A DNA stretch of 64,000 nucleotides. Origin: KACC-23026 sp963829575. GTDB taxonomy: Bacteria > Bacillota > Bacilli > Bacillales > Sporolactobacillaceae. Under the pieces are notes generated by a model. That model saw nothing but the letters and a program-made list of their open reading frames with translations. It was not told the origin of the DNA and searched no databases. The stretch covers positions 496,001 to 560,000 of the forward strand of contig CAWHJF010000016.1 in assembly GCA_963829575.1 (NCBI GenBank), in the 5' to 3' direction. Positions within the stretch are counted from its first letter, which is position 1, and each line of letters begins with the position of its first letter. Of this stretch, positions 8,385 to 18,099 are shown piece by piece. Position numbers and translations under genes: made by a program.

Positions 8385-11300
8385 TTAAACTGTTTCAAAA
8401 GTTGTCAGTGTTTGAGCAGACTCTTTACTTTTTGACATCGAAACCTGAAATGCCTTGAGTTTCGCATCATAGTCATTTAAGCCATCTGCTTCAAGTTGGG
8501 CAATGAGTTGTTTCATCTTTTTATATTCTTCAGGAATTATTTTAACGAACGAATTGGAATGGGCAAGTGTCGCGAGCGCATCTTTTCCGAGCGGACTATC
8601 CGTATAGCTAATGTGCTTCTCTAATAGCCCTTGAACAGTTTCCAAGTCTTCCTCTGTTAACTCTTCAATCAAGAGACCGTCTAGATTAATAAAATCTTGT
8701 TTCACGGAATCTCTAAGCAAGTACGCGACCCCGCCGGACATTCCAGCACCGAAGTTACGGCCAGTGCCCCCAAGTACAACAACGGTTCCACCTGTCATAT
8801 ATTCACAACCATGATCGCCAATTCCTTCAACAACCGCTTGAACCCCACTGTTTCGGACAGCAAAGCGTTCACCGGCTCCACCACGAATAAAAGCTTCTCC
8901 TGCGGTTGCGCCATAGAATGCGACATTTCCGACCAGTTTTTGTCCATCGGGTTGAGCCATTCCAAGGTCTGGACGAATGACGACACGCCCACCTGACAAC
9001 CCTTTGCCGACGTAATCATTCGAATCGCCTGTTACCTCAATAGTCACACCTTTAGGTACGAACGCGCCAAGGCTTTGACCTGCTGAACCCGTTAACTTCA
9101 ACTGCACAGTATGATCTGGAAGTCCGGCTGCCCCATAGGCTTTTGAGATATAGTAGCCTAGCATCGTTCCGATTGAACGATCTGTATTTTCGACCTCACG
9201 CGTCAACTCAATCGGCGTTCCATTTTCAAGGGTCTCTTGAACGTATGGAAGGATTTCACGTACATCAAATGTCTCTTCAATTTGGTGATCCTGTGCACGA
9301 CGGTTGGCTTTCCAATCTTCAGTACCTTCTGGTTGGTAAAGCATTTCATCTAATTTTAAATGTTTGGCTTTCTTATGGTTCTTAATTTCTTCGCGAACTT
9401 CTAAAAGATCCGTACGGCCAACAAGCTCATCAATCGTACGCACACCCAGATTTGCCATGATTTCGCGCATTTCTTGTGCGATAAACGTCAAGTAATTGAC
9501 AACATGATCTGGACTTCCTGTCATGAGTTTACGAAGTTCGGGATTTTGAGTTGCCACACCGACAGGACAGGTATCCAAATGACACGCACGCATCATAATA
9601 CAGCCAAGGACGACAAGTGGTGCAGTTGAGAAACCAAACTCCTCGGCACCGAGTAGCGCTGCCATAATGACGTCGCGACCCGTCATCAATTTCCCATCCG
9701 CTTCAACCACTACGCGACTGCGCAGACCATTGAGCAATAAAGTTTGATGCGTTTCAGCAAGCCCGAGTTCCCATGGAAGACCAGCATTCAAAATACTACT
9801 CTTTGGTGAAGCGCCGGTTCCCCCATCAAATCCACTGATTAAGATCACATCAGCTAGGCCTTTTGCAACACCTGCTGCAATTGTCCCAACGCCTGCCTTA
9901 GAAACCAGTTTGACGTTAATACGTGCATTTGGATTCGCACGTTTCAAATCATAGATTAATTGTGCTAAGTCCTCAATTGAATAGATATCATGATGCGGAG
10001 GTGGTGAAATTAAGCCCACACCTGGTGTAGAATGGCGAACTTCTGCAATCCAAGGGTAAACCTTGTGAGACGGCAATTGGCCACCTTCACCCGGCTTCGC
10101 GCCTTGAGCCATTTTAATCTGAATTTCATCCGCATTGCTTAAATAATGACTGCTCACACCAAAACGGCCAGAGGCTACTTGTTTGATCGCGCTTCGACGA
10201 TTATCGCCATTCGCATCTACGGTGAAACGGTCTTCATCTTCCCCACCTTCACCGCTATTGCTTTTCCCGCCAATTCGGTTCATCGCAATGGCAAGTGCTT
10301 CATGGGCTTCTTTACTTAGCGCACCAAAAGACATGGCACCCGTTTTAAAACGGTGGAAAATTTCTTCAACCGGTTCGACTTCATCGATTGAGATCGGTGA
10401 AACCTCTTTGAAATTAAATAGATTACGAAGGTTATACCAACGCTCATCATCTGCCAGCTTGGCAAACTTTTTATATGTTTCATAATCATTTCGACGTGAA
10501 GCTTGTTGCAATAAGTGAATCGTACCAGGGTTAAAACGGTGGTCTTCTCCCTGTGGGCGCCACTGAAGTTCACTACCCGAATCTAATACCAGTTCACGTT
10601 GATTGTCCTTTTCAAAGGCTTTAAAATGACGCTTAAGGGTTTCGTCTTCAATTTCTTGAAGCGTGATTCCACCTAGTTGTGTAACCGTCCCTTTAAAGTA
10701 CGCATCGATGACTGCCTCGCTTAATCCAAGCGCCTCGAACGTTTGAGCGCCACGGTAACTTTGAATCGTAGAAATCCCCATCTTAGACAACGTTTTGACT
10801 ACGCCAGAAATGAGTGTTTCAAGATACGTTTCTTCAACTTTTTCTGGTGTGAAGCCACCAAATGCACCTTCACTTTGAAGTGCGAGGACCGTCTCGGTAC
10901 CTAGATACGGATGGATGGCATCTGCTCCATACCCAAGTAACATGGCCATATGATGGACGTCACGTGCTTCAGCTGAATCTACAATTAGACTCGTATGAGT
11001 ACGTAATCCTTTTTCAATTAAATGGTGATGCAAGCCGGACAAGGCGAGTAAAATAGGTACTGAAACGTGAGTCTCGTTGACATTGCGGTCTGTGAGAATC
11101 AAAAGTGAACACCCATTTTGAACCGCGTTCACCGCTTTTTCATACAACGCTTCAAGCGCTTTTTCAAAGCCTGCCTTATTATCTTTAATTTCTACTAAAG
11201 TTGAAAGTTCAGCGGCCTGAAACTTAGGCAATTGATTCGTCTTCAGTTGATTAAATTGGTGTATAGATAACAATGGCGTTTCAAGTTTAATCCGTTTCAC

Positions 11301-12947
11301 ATTGCGTGCATCCGGGTTGAGTAAATCCCCTTCAGGTCCAAGCCAAGTCGTGGTCGACGTGACACATTCTTCACGAATCGCGTCAATCGGTGGATTCGTA
11401 ACCTGGGCAAACCACTGCTTAAAGTAGTTAAACAATAACGATGGTCGATCCGAAAGAATAGCAAGTGGTGTATCAATCCCCATCGCACCAATTGGGTCTT
11501 TTCCTTCAGAAACCATTGGCGCTAAGTTCTTATCGACTTCTTCATGGGTATAACCAAACGCTTTTTGTTGTTGAGTCAATTCTTCTTTATTAAAAAGAAC
11601 CTCCGGTTGAGCGACCGCATCTTCTGAGAGAAAGGCCACGTTTTGGTCAATCCATGCTTGGTAAGGCTGCTCTGTTGCAATACTTGTTTTCAAGGCGTCG
11701 TTGGAAACGATCTCACCTTTTTCCAAGTCAACAAACAACATTTCGCCTGGCATGAGGTGCTTCTTTTCAATGATTTTCTCGGATTCGACTTCAATCACAC
11801 CGAATTCAGAGGAATAAATTAATTGATCATCGGTCGTGAGATAGTAACGACCTGGGCGCAACCCATTTCGGTCAAGCAGGGCTGCAATTTGTTTTCCGTT
11901 AGTAAGCGCAAGCGCCATTGGACCATCCCATGGCTCCATCATCGCGCTGTGATACTCATAAAAATCTTTCAATAACACGTCATGACGATCGTCTTCCCAA
12001 GGTTCAGGGACAAGCATCATCGCCACATGGGCTAATGAACGACCATTAAGCGTTAAGAATTCGACTGCATTATCCAACATCGCCGAGTCGCTTCCTGCTT
12101 CGTCAATAATCGGAGTCAGTTCGTCTAAAGGTAGACCAAATACATCAGTCTTAAACTGTGTTTCACGGGCTTTCATCCAATTTACATTACCTCTAAGGGT
12201 GTTGATTTCGCCATTATGAATCAAACGGCGATATGGATGGGCGCGTTCCCAACTTGGAAATGTATTTGTACTGAATCGTGAATGAACAAAGGCAAGGGCA
12301 GAAGTGAAGGACGACTGGTTTAGATCTTTATAAAATGCGGGGAGGGCATCAGGCGTAACCATACCCTTGTATACGATGGTTTGAGAGGATAAACTTGCTA
12401 CATAGAATCCATTTTCGACACGCTCTGAGAGACGTTTTTCTACGCGACGGCGTAAAGCATAAAGTTGTCTTTCAAAATTCAAATCATCAAGCGCTTCTTG
12501 TTTTCCAACAAAAATTTGTTGAATATAAGGCTGATGAGTGCGTGCTAATGAAGGTAATGAGCTTGAATCAACTGGAACCTCTCGCCATCCCAAAAGAGTC
12601 AATGGTAACGTTCTGATTTCTTCTTCAAAGGTCTCTTGAATGACCTTTATTTGATCTTGTGATTGTGGCATAAAGAGCATGCCCGCTGCATAATCACCTT
12701 GTTCCGGCAGATTAAATGGCACCACTTCTTTAAAGAAAGTGTGTGGAAGTTGAAGTAAAATTCCAGCTCCATCTCCACCTTCATCTGTATGACCCGCTCG
12801 GTGATCAAGCTTTTTCAACATATCAATTGCTTTTTCCACAATATCATGTGTAGGATTACCTTTAATGTTTACGTAGAAACCAATGCCACAGGCGTCGTGT
12901 TCAAAACTTGGACGATAAAGCCCTTGGGCAGATGGATACGAAGTCAT
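8385..12947 (-). CDS. gltB: Glutamate synthase large subunit
   Basis: A 1520-residue alpha subunit (gltA in B. subtilis). I start it at 12947, where GGAGAG precedes ATG and the protein begins MTSYPSAQGLYRP; an upstream in-frame extension to 13031 lacks a site and covers the promoter. The family cleaves a propeptide so that a Cys becomes the N-terminal nucleophile: here Cys20 in DACGIGF. Domains in order: class II glutaminase (to about 420), central domain, FMN/3Fe-4S synthase domain (SGFDGGTGASP; CHLDTCPVGVATQ), and the GXGXG beta-helix near the end. It makes glutamate in the cytoplasm; expression is probably activated by the divergent gltC product. Confidence 0.96.
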   Translation of the reverse strand: MTSYPSAQGLYRPSFEHDACGIGFYVNIKGNPTHDIVEKAIDMLKKLDHRAGHTDEGGDGAGILLQLPHTFFKEVVPFNLPEQGDYAAGMLFMPQSQDQIKVIQETFEEEIRTLPLTLLGWREVPVDSSSLPSLARTHQPYIQQIFVGKQEALDDLNFERQLYALRRRVEKRLSERVENGFYVASLSSQTIVYKGMVTPDALPAFYKDLNQSSFTSALAFVHSRFSTNTFPSWERAHPYRRLIHNGEINTLRGNVNWMKARETQFKTDVFGLPLDELTPIIDEAGSDSAMLDNAVEFLTLNGRSLAHVAMMLVPEPWEDDRHDVLLKDFYEYHSAMMEPWDGPMALALTNGKQIAALLDRNGLRPGRYYLTTDDQLIYSSEFGVIEVESEKIIEKKHLMPGEMLFVDLEKGEIVSNDALKTSIATEQPYQAWIDQNVAFLSEDAVAQPEVLFNKEELTQQQKAFGYTHEEVDKNLAPMVSEGKDPIGAMGIDTPLAILSDRPSLLFNYFKQWFAQVTNPPIDAIREECVTSTTTWLGPEGDLLNPDARNVKRIKLETPLLSIHQFNQLKTNQLPKFQAAELSTLVEIKDNKAGFEKALEALYEKAVNAVQNGCSLLILTDRNVNETHVSVPILLALSGLHHHLIEKGLRTHTSLIVDSAEARDVHHMAMLLGYGADAIHPYLGTETVLALQSEGAFGGFTPEKVEETYLETLISGVVKTLSKMGISTIQSYRGAQTFEALGLSEAVIDAYFKGTVTQLGGITLQEIEDETLKRHFKAFEKDNQRELVLDSGSELQWRPQGEDHRFNPGTIHLLQQASRRNDYETYKKFAKLADDERWYNLRNLFNFKEVSPISIDEVEPVEEIFHRFKTGAMSFGALSKEAHEALAIAMNRIGGKSNSGEGGEDEDRFTVDANGDNRRSAIKQVASGRFGVSSHYLSNADEIQIKMAQGAKPGEGGQLPSHKVYPWIAEVRHSTPGVGLISPPPHHDIYSIEDLAQLIYDLKRANPNARINVKLVSKAGVGTIAAGVAKGLADVILISGFDGGTGASPKSSILNAGLPWELGLAETHQTLLLNGLRSRVVVEADGKLMTGRDVIMAALLGAEEFGFSTAPLVVLGCIMMRACHLDTCPVGVATQNPELRKLMTGSPDHVVNYLTFIAQEMREIMANLGVRTIDELVGRTDLLEVREEIKNHKKAKHLKLDEMLYQPEGTEDWKANRRAQDHQIEETFDVREILPYVQETLENGTPIELTREVENTDRSIGTMLGYYISKAYGAAGLPDHTVQLKLTGSAGQSLGAFVPKGVTIEVTGDSNDYVGKGLSGGRVVIRPDLGMAQPDGQKLVGNVAFYGATAGEAFIRGGAGERFAVRNSGVQAVVEGIGDHGCEYMTGGTVVVLGGTGRNFGAGMSGGVAYLLRDSVKQDFINLDGLLIEELTEEDLETVQGLLEKHISYTDSPLGKDALATLAHSNSFVKIIPEEYKKMKQLIAQLEADGLNDYDAKLKAFQVSMSKSKESAQTLTTFETV

Positions 12948-13001
12948 TTGCGTCACTCTCCGTTCCGTTTTTCGCAAATTCAGATTTTTTGATTTAAGTT
13001 T

Positions 13002-13031
13002 ATTGTACTTGAACTTTACCGTTCTAAACAA
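13002..13031 (-). promoter_or_regulatory. Candidate sigma-A promoter of gltB
   Basis: On the minus strand TTGTTT (13026-13031) and TACAAT (13002-13007) are 18 bp apart, about 55 bp upstream of the gltB start. The -35 is poor, which fits a promoter needing the GltC activator. Confidence 0.45.
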
Positions 13032-13052
13032 TATATAATATATATATAAACG

Positions 13053-13067
13053 ATCTAATTGCGAGAT
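13053..13067. promoter_or_regulatory. Candidate GltC (LysR-type) binding dyad
   Basis: ATCTAATTGCGAGAT is an ATCT-N7-AGAT dyad that fits the T-N11-A pattern of LysR regulators. It lies between gltB and gltC, 21 bp before the gltC start, where it could both repress gltC and activate gltB. The site is assigned by pattern and position only. Confidence 0.5.
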
Positions 13068-13087
13068 GAATCGAAGGAGGTCCTTAT

Positions 13088-13990
13088 ATGGAACTGCGTC
13101 AAATCCACTATTTTATAGAAGTTGCGAAACGTGAACATGTCACAGAAGCGGCACAAAACCTGCATGTCGCCCAGTCTGCCGTTAGCCGCCAAATCTCTTT
13201 ATTAGAAGATGAGCTAGGCGTCCCTCTTTTCACAAGAGAAGGTCGAAACGTCAAACTAACACAGATTGGCCGTATTTTTCTTAGCCATGTTGAACAGGCG
13301 GTCTCTGAAATTGACAAAGCAAAAGAGAAAATTGAAGACTATCTTAATCCTGAACTCGGTGTGATTCGGTTAGGTTTTGCCACAAGCTTATCGGTCCACA
13401 CTCTTCCCATTGTGCTTTCACAATTCCGATCCGAACACCCTGATGTCTCTTTCAAGCTACATCAAGGGTCAACGCGTTACCTAATTGATTCCATTGAAAA
13501 GGGGCATCTTGATATTGCGTTTGCCGCACCTGTCCCTCTTAACCATGATAGCATAGACGGCACCATTTTTTATATGGAAAAACTTTGGGCAATCTTACCG
13601 AATCATCATCATTTAGCAGAATCTTCCTCAATTCGGTTAGCTGAGCTCCGGCAAGAACAATTTGTGTCTTTTCGTCAAGGACTTCCGCTCCACGAGAGCG
13701 TTAAAGCAGCTTGCCATGCGGCAGGTTTTACCCCAAAATTCACCTTTGAAGGCGAAGATATGGATACGATTAAGGCTTTGGTTGCTTCAGGGTTTGGTGT
13801 TGCGATTATTCCAGAACATACCAGTTTAGATCTGTCGAACGAATTAGTTGGCATTCCAATTTCAGAACCCGATGTTTCACGCTCGGTTGGGATCATCATC
13901 CCACGTCACCGTGAACTCGCGCCATCAGAGAAAATGTTGTATCGTCACTTACAAAATTTCTATGACCGGTTAGACCGGTTTGGGCAATAA
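13088..13990 (+). CDS. gltC: LysR-type activator of glutamate synthase, GltC
   Basis: A 300-residue LysR-family regulator. Residues 1-60 form the winged HTH (MELRQIHYFIEVAKREHVTE...AQSAVSRQISLLEDELG), followed by a LysR substrate-binding domain (about 90-295). The start and the divergent position next to gltB match B. subtilis GltC, which activates glutamate synthase when 2-oxoglutarate is high and is inhibited by glutamate dehydrogenase. GAAGGAGGT precedes the ATG. A bidirectional terminator separates it from the convergent lipA. Confidence 0.92.
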   Translation: MELRQIHYFIEVAKREHVTEAAQNLHVAQSAVSRQISLLEDELGVPLFTREGRNVKLTQIGRIFLSHVEQAVSEIDKAKEKIEDYLNPELGVIRLGFATSLSVHTLPIVLSQFRSEHPDVSFKLHQGSTRYLIDSIEKGHLDIAFAAPVPLNHDSIDGTIFYMEKLWAILPNHHHLAESSSIRLAELRQEQFVSFRQGLPLHESVKAACHAAGFTPKFTFEGEDMDTIKALVASGFGVAIIPEHTSLDLSNELVGIPISEPDVSRSVGIIIPRHRELAPSEKMLYRHLQNFYDRLDRFGQ

Positions 13991-14078
13991 TATAGCGTTA
14001 GAAGGGGTAAAGGTAAGGGCATAGCAACACCTTTAGGCATGCTTCGAACCCCACACAACACCCTGATCCACCCTATAA

Positions 14079-14121
14079 AAAAACTGGCGAAAAAGCTGTA
14101 AGAACGCTTTCGCCAGTTTTT
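14079..14121. terminator. Bidirectional terminator between gltC and lipA
   Basis: A 14 bp stem (AAAAACTGGCGAAA at 14079-14092 and its complement at 14108-14121) has a 15-nt loop. A- and T-rich flanks on both sides suit the two convergent genes. Confidence 0.85.
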
Positions 14122-14127
14122 GTTTGA

Positions 14128-15051
14128 TTAATTCGCTTCTGCTTCTGTGTTTGTTTCGTCACCAAGTTGACGGCGACGCGCTGCTTCGTTCACTTGCTCA
14201 TCTGCATGGTAGGAAGAACGGACAAGTGGACCCGCTTCACAATGACGGAAGCCTTTTTCAAGCGCAATTTGTTTCAGTTCTTCAAATTCTTCAGGACGAT
14301 AATAACGCTCAACATTCAAGTGTTTACGAGTGGGTTGCAAGTATTGCCCAATCGTCATGATGTCGACGTTATGCGCAAGAAGATCATCCATCGCTTCAAG
14401 AATTTCTTCTTTCGTTTCACCTAAACCAACCATTAAACTTGATTTCGTCGGTACGTTTGGACTAATCTCTTTCACACGCTTTAACAATTCCAAAGAACGA
14501 TCATAGGTCGCGCGTGCCCGAACCTTCTTCGTCAAACGACGAACGGTTTCAATGTTGTGGTTAAAGATATCTGGCTTTGCATCCATTAATGTATGAAGGC
14601 TTTCATAATCGCCTTTCATATCAGAAGGAAGGACTTCAACCGTACACATTGGACTGCGACGGCGTACCGCGCGAACCGTTTCAGCAAACACTGCAGAACC
14701 ACCATCTTGAAGGTCGTCTCGCGCAACAGCCGTGATCACGACATGACGAAGTCCCATCGTTTCAACAGACTCCGCAACGCGTTCTGGTTCTTGCAAATCT
14801 AGCTCCGTCGGGAGTCCGGTTTTGACTGCACAAAAACGACATCCACGGGTACATGTATCACCCAAAATCATAAATGTGGCCGTCTTACGCACAGCCCAGC
14901 ACTCATGAATGTTCGGGCACTTTGCTTCCTCACACACGGTATGTAGGCGATTTTCACGCATCATCTTTTTAAGGCCCGTGTAATTTTGATTTGTATTTAA
15001 TTTAATTTTTAGCCATTCCGGTTTTCTAAGATATTCCTCTTTCTTTGCCAT
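14128..15051 (-). CDS. lipA: Lipoyl synthase
   Basis: A 307-residue radical-SAM enzyme that inserts two sulfurs into protein-bound octanoyl groups to make lipoyl cofactor. The auxiliary cluster cysteines are C40, C45 and C51 (CEEAKCPNIHEC), and the radical-SAM cluster cysteines C67, C71 and C74 (CTRGCRFC). The late RSSYHADEQ motif carries the conserved Ser near the second cluster. The length is normal. It lies 14 bp after lipM, so one transcript would carry the octanoyltransferase and the sulfur-insertion step. Confidence 0.97.
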   Translation of the reverse strand: MAKKEEYLRKPEWLKIKLNTNQNYTGLKKMMRENRLHTVCEEAKCPNIHECWAVRKTATFMILGDTCTRGCRFCAVKTGLPTELDLQEPERVAESVETMGLRHVVITAVARDDLQDGGSAVFAETVRAVRRRSPMCTVEVLPSDMKGDYESLHTLMDAKPDIFNHNIETVRRLTKKVRARATYDRSLELLKRVKEISPNVPTKSSLMVGLGETKEEILEAMDDLLAHNVDIMTIGQYLQPTRKHLNVERYYRPEEFEELKQIALEKGFRHCEAGPLVRSSYHADEQVNEAARRRQLGDETNTEAEAN

Positions 15052-15065
15052 CTCTTCTAGCCCTC

Positions 15066-15884
15066 CTAGCGGGAATACGTATACTCGTCGTTCTCATATT
15101 TGCTCTTGGCTAATTCATAAATGAACGTCCACTGATCATCCGTTAAAGTTAAGGTTTCGAGTTCAAGGTCTAAGCCCTTTTCAAACCCTTTTTTAAAAGC
15201 GCCCCTCAAATCGTCCATGGTTTTCGGTTGATCCACAACATCATTGATCGCGATCGCCTTACTCCCGAATCCGCGCATCGCTCGTGCCTTGACTTTTTCG
15301 TTCGGATAGATGAAAAGATCATACAACGTTTTTTCATCGACTTCAAGCGGAATGGAACCATGCTGCAAGATCACGCCTTTTTTACGGGTTTGCGCGCTTC
15401 CCGCCGCTTTTTTGCCATCGACAATCAACTCATACCATGAGGGCTCTTCAAAGCAAACCGCAGAACCGGTTTGTCCCAGTTTTCCCTCTGGAATGGCAAA
15501 TCCTGCGTCAATTCCGAGATTCTTAAACCCTTCGAGGAGGCCTTGGGACAACACACGATACGCTTCGGTAACCGAACGTGGCATGTTTTCCTGCGACTCG
15601 CTAACCACCACGCTATAGGTCAGTTCATTATCATGCAAAACAGCCCGACCGCCTGTTTGGCGACGGACAATCTCAAAACCGTGGCGCTTTGCGGCCTCCA
15701 CGTCTATTTTTCCATTTGTCTTTTGAAAGTAACCCACTGAAAGTCCAGCCGGTTTCCATTCATAAAATCTAAGAACCGGTGGAAGCAGACCTTCACTGTG
15801 CCACATGAGCAAAGCCTCATCTACCGCCATGTTAACAGATGGTGTCAGAACCCCTGTATCTAGAAAAGCCCATTTATCTGTCAT
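15066..15884 (-). CDS. lipM: Octanoyl-[acyl-carrier-protein]:GcvH octanoyltransferase, LipM type
   Basis: A 272-residue cytoplasmic acyltransferase of the biotin/lipoate ligase fold. It moves octanoate from ACP to GcvH as the first step of lipoate synthesis. It follows B. subtilis LipM closely: RRQTGGRAVLHDNELTYS, a catalytic Cys144 in SAVCFEEPSWYE, and KKAAGSAQTRKKGVILQHGS. It starts at ATG 15884. It is directly upstream of lipA; I infer that LipL and GcvH are encoded elsewhere. Confidence 0.95.
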   Translation of the reverse strand: MTDKWAFLDTGVLTPSVNMAVDEALLMWHSEGLLPPVLRFYEWKPAGLSVGYFQKTNGKIDVEAAKRHGFEIVRRQTGGRAVLHDNELTYSVVVSESQENMPRSVTEAYRVLSQGLLEGFKNLGIDAGFAIPEGKLGQTGSAVCFEEPSWYELIVDGKKAAGSAQTRKKGVILQHGSIPLEVDEKTLYDLFIYPNEKVKARAMRGFGSKAIAINDVVDQPKTMDDLRGAFKKGFEKGLDLELETLTLTDDQWTFIYELAKSKYENDEYTYSR

Positions 15885-16113
15885 TCCGTTCTCCTCTTCT
15901 CTGAAGGATCCCTAAAGACATATCCTTTAAAATCTCTTCTATCTTAACAAGGATTGACGAATAAAGAAACCCCAACGCTTGTTGTCGAAACCTTTCGATA
16001 AAATCAGATAAGTCGTTGTATTCTGTAAGTCTATTTCAAGCTCCAATGCATAATTTTTCCACCATTTCCGAACATTATAGGTGACGATATTTGAAAGAAA
16101 GAAGGCATCTGGG

Positions 16114-16728
16114 ATGTCCATTACAAAACCACCACTTCGTTATTTTATTGGATGTCTTTTAATGTCCGGGATTTCTGTATTAGTGGAAAAAGACTCCCAT
16201 ATTTCATCAGGAGGCGTATCTGGACTAAGCATTGGACTTTCCGATTTTTTCCACATGAACCTTGTTATAGTGAATTTTAGTATTAAAACGATCATCTTCC
16301 TTCTCGTCTTAACATTCGGAGGCCAAACCACCGCTTTCTGGACAATCGTTGGCGCCTGTCTCACCGGGTTCAGTATGTGGGCCTTTTCTCTTCTCCCAAT
16401 AGACCTAGACTGGCCCAAATGGATGGCGTTTAGCTTCATCTTGCTTTTTTCAAAATTCCCGATTGGACTTCTTGTATCAAGAGGTTACTCCACCGGCGGT
16501 TTTACTAGTCTTGGTCAATTGCTTCAAGCCGGATTGAAGTTGCCCTTGTCGATTAGCCTTTTTCTTTTGAACGCGTTAACGATTTTAGCCATGGTTGCCA
16601 CACACGGCTTCATGTCTGGATTTTTAACCGCCATGATCGCTCTGTCTTCCGGGTTTACAACGGAGGCTTGGGCTTACGCCACGAAAAAATACCTGGACAA
16701 ATCTCCACCGGTTTCGTCTAACCATTAA
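16114..16728 (+). CDS. YitT-family integral membrane protein
   Basis: A 204-residue protein with about five hydrophobic segments and the family's glycine-rich stretch after TM1 (ISSGGVSGLSIGL). It has only the membrane domain; the C-terminal soluble domain found in some YitT proteins is absent. The function is unknown, although membership of a small-solute transporter group has been suggested for relatives. I choose the ATG at 16114 because AAGAAAGAAGG lies 9 bp in front; a GTG at 16081 has no good site. It is monocistronic, divergent from lipM. Confidence 0.75.
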   Translation: MSITKPPLRYFIGCLLMSGISVLVEKDSHISSGGVSGLSIGLSDFFHMNLVIVNFSIKTIIFLLVLTFGGQTTAFWTIVGACLTGFSMWAFSLLPIDLDWPKWMAFSFILLFSKFPIGLLVSRGYSTGGFTSLGQLLQAGLKLPLSISLFLLNALTILAMVATHGFMSGFLTAMIALSSGFTTEAWAYATKKYLDKSPPVSSNH

Positions 16729-16740
16729 GTCTTAACCCTA

Positions 16741-16783
16741 TGAAGCCCCTTTGACCGGGATTTTTCCCGATTAGAGGGCTTCA
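16741..16783 (+). terminator. Hairpin after the YitT-like gene
   Basis: Outer arms TGAAGCCC/GGGCTTCA enclose an inner CGGGA-TTTTT-TCCCG hairpin. There is no T run after it, so termination is uncertain. Confidence 0.4.
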
Positions 16784-16830
16784 TCCCAGCTATAAAGCCT
16801 TTCTGTTGCACCCCTTTATGGTTCAAACCG

Positions 16831-16866
16831 AAAAAACGGCTACCGAATTTTCGACAGCCGTTTTTT
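16831..16866 (-). terminator. Terminator of the ferredoxin-NADP reductase gene
   Basis: The stem AAAAAACGGCT/AGCCGTTTTTT has a 14-nt loop. It lies 20 bp after the reductase stop codon and is symmetric, so it can also stop plus-strand transcripts. Confidence 0.85.
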
Positions 16867-16886
16867 CATATTCTTATTGACAATAA

Positions 16887-17888
16887 TTATTGTCCAAACA
16901 TGCTAGTGCTGTGCATCGGTTGGGTTCGAGCTTTCGGGTCAATATATGTTCTGGCGTTGTTGATCGCCGTTGGTCCTTCACCAAAACCTGTAGCGATTAG
17001 GTTGACTTTACCGTCATAAGTGACGACGTCTCCCGCGGCATAAACCCCTTCAATATTCGTTTCCATTTTCGTGTTCACAACGATTGAGTTTTTCTCGATA
17101 TCTAAGCCCCAATCCTTAATAGGGCCGAGTGCTGAAATAAAGCCATGATTGACAATCACAGTATCGACTTCAATTTCTTCTCTCGCTTCACCGCGCGGCT
17201 CGGTCAACACAACCTTTTGAATCCCTTCGTCGTCCCCGATAAAAGAATCCAACACATACGGTGTCCTAATTTCCACTCTGGAATTCTTGAGCTGTTCCAC
17301 ACTGTGCTCGTGAGCCCGAAACTTATCACGTCGATGAACCAGGTACACTTTTTCCGCAATCGGTTCAAGCATATTAGACCAGTCCACTGCGGAGTCTCCA
17401 CCACCAGAGACCATTACGCGTTTCCCTTTAAAAATAGACAAATCAGGAACAAAATAATGTAGGTTCTTACCTTCATAATGGTCCGCTTTGTCAACATCTA
17501 GGCGACGTGGTTGGAACGCACCGACACCTGCTGTGATAATCACAGCACGAGTATGATGTTCTGCTCCTTTATCGGATACCAATGTAATCGTACCATCTTC
17601 ATTTTTCTTCAACTCACTGACGGATTCCTCAAGCACAACCGTTGGGTCGAATTGAAGCGCCTGCTCGGTTAACTGATTCACAAGTTCTTGAGCTCGAACC
17701 TTAGGAAATCCTGCCACATCATAAATGTATTTTTCTGGATAAAGGGCCGACAATTGACCACCTAATTGCGGCATGCTCTCAATAATCTTAGTTTTCATTT
17801 GACGAAGTCCACCGTAAAAAGCTGTAAACAACCCAGTCGGACCACCGCCAATAATCGTTACATCATACACTTCTTGTTCTCCACTCAT
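16887..17888 (-). CDS. yumC: Ferredoxin--NADP reductase, type 2 (YumC-like)
   Basis: A 333-residue thioredoxin-reductase-like flavoprotein that lacks the CxxC pair. It transfers electrons between NADPH and ferredoxin or flavodoxin. The FAD site is GGGPTGLFTAFYGGLR, the NADPH site GGGDSAVDW, and the C-terminal FAD contact YAAGDV. It ends with the family's short extension. The ATG at 17888 follows GAGGGATAG. It is a single gene with its own terminator. Confidence 0.93.
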   Translation of the reverse strand: MSGEQEVYDVTIIGGGPTGLFTAFYGGLRQMKTKIIESMPQLGGQLSALYPEKYIYDVAGFPKVRAQELVNQLTEQALQFDPTVVLEESVSELKKNEDGTITLVSDKGAEHHTRAVIITAGVGAFQPRRLDVDKADHYEGKNLHYFVPDLSIFKGKRVMVSGGGDSAVDWSNMLEPIAEKVYLVHRRDKFRAHEHSVEQLKNSRVEIRTPYVLDSFIGDDEGIQKVVLTEPRGEAREEIEVDTVIVNHGFISALGPIKDWGLDIEKNSIVVNTKMETNIEGVYAAGDVVTYDGKVNLIATGFGEGPTAINNARTYIDPKARTQPMHSTSMFGQ

Positions 17889-18099
17889 CGCTATCCCTCA
17901 AATCACTTTCTGTATTGGATTTATTAAAATATATAAAAGAGTTAACTGGCTCATTCATGACTTTACATATTGGCGCTTAAAAATAGATTAATACAATCTT
18001 TCATAAACCGCAAAGATTGGTACCTGATTAATGGTGTGGATAGGCGTTTGTCGATCGGACACGCTTCTAGTGGTCGTGCTAAGAAAGGTCGCCGAACAC

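Noticed and set aside
12948..13031. Upstream extension of gltB by 28 residues
   Set aside because: It has no ribosome site, covers the promoter, and the usual start of the family is at 12947.
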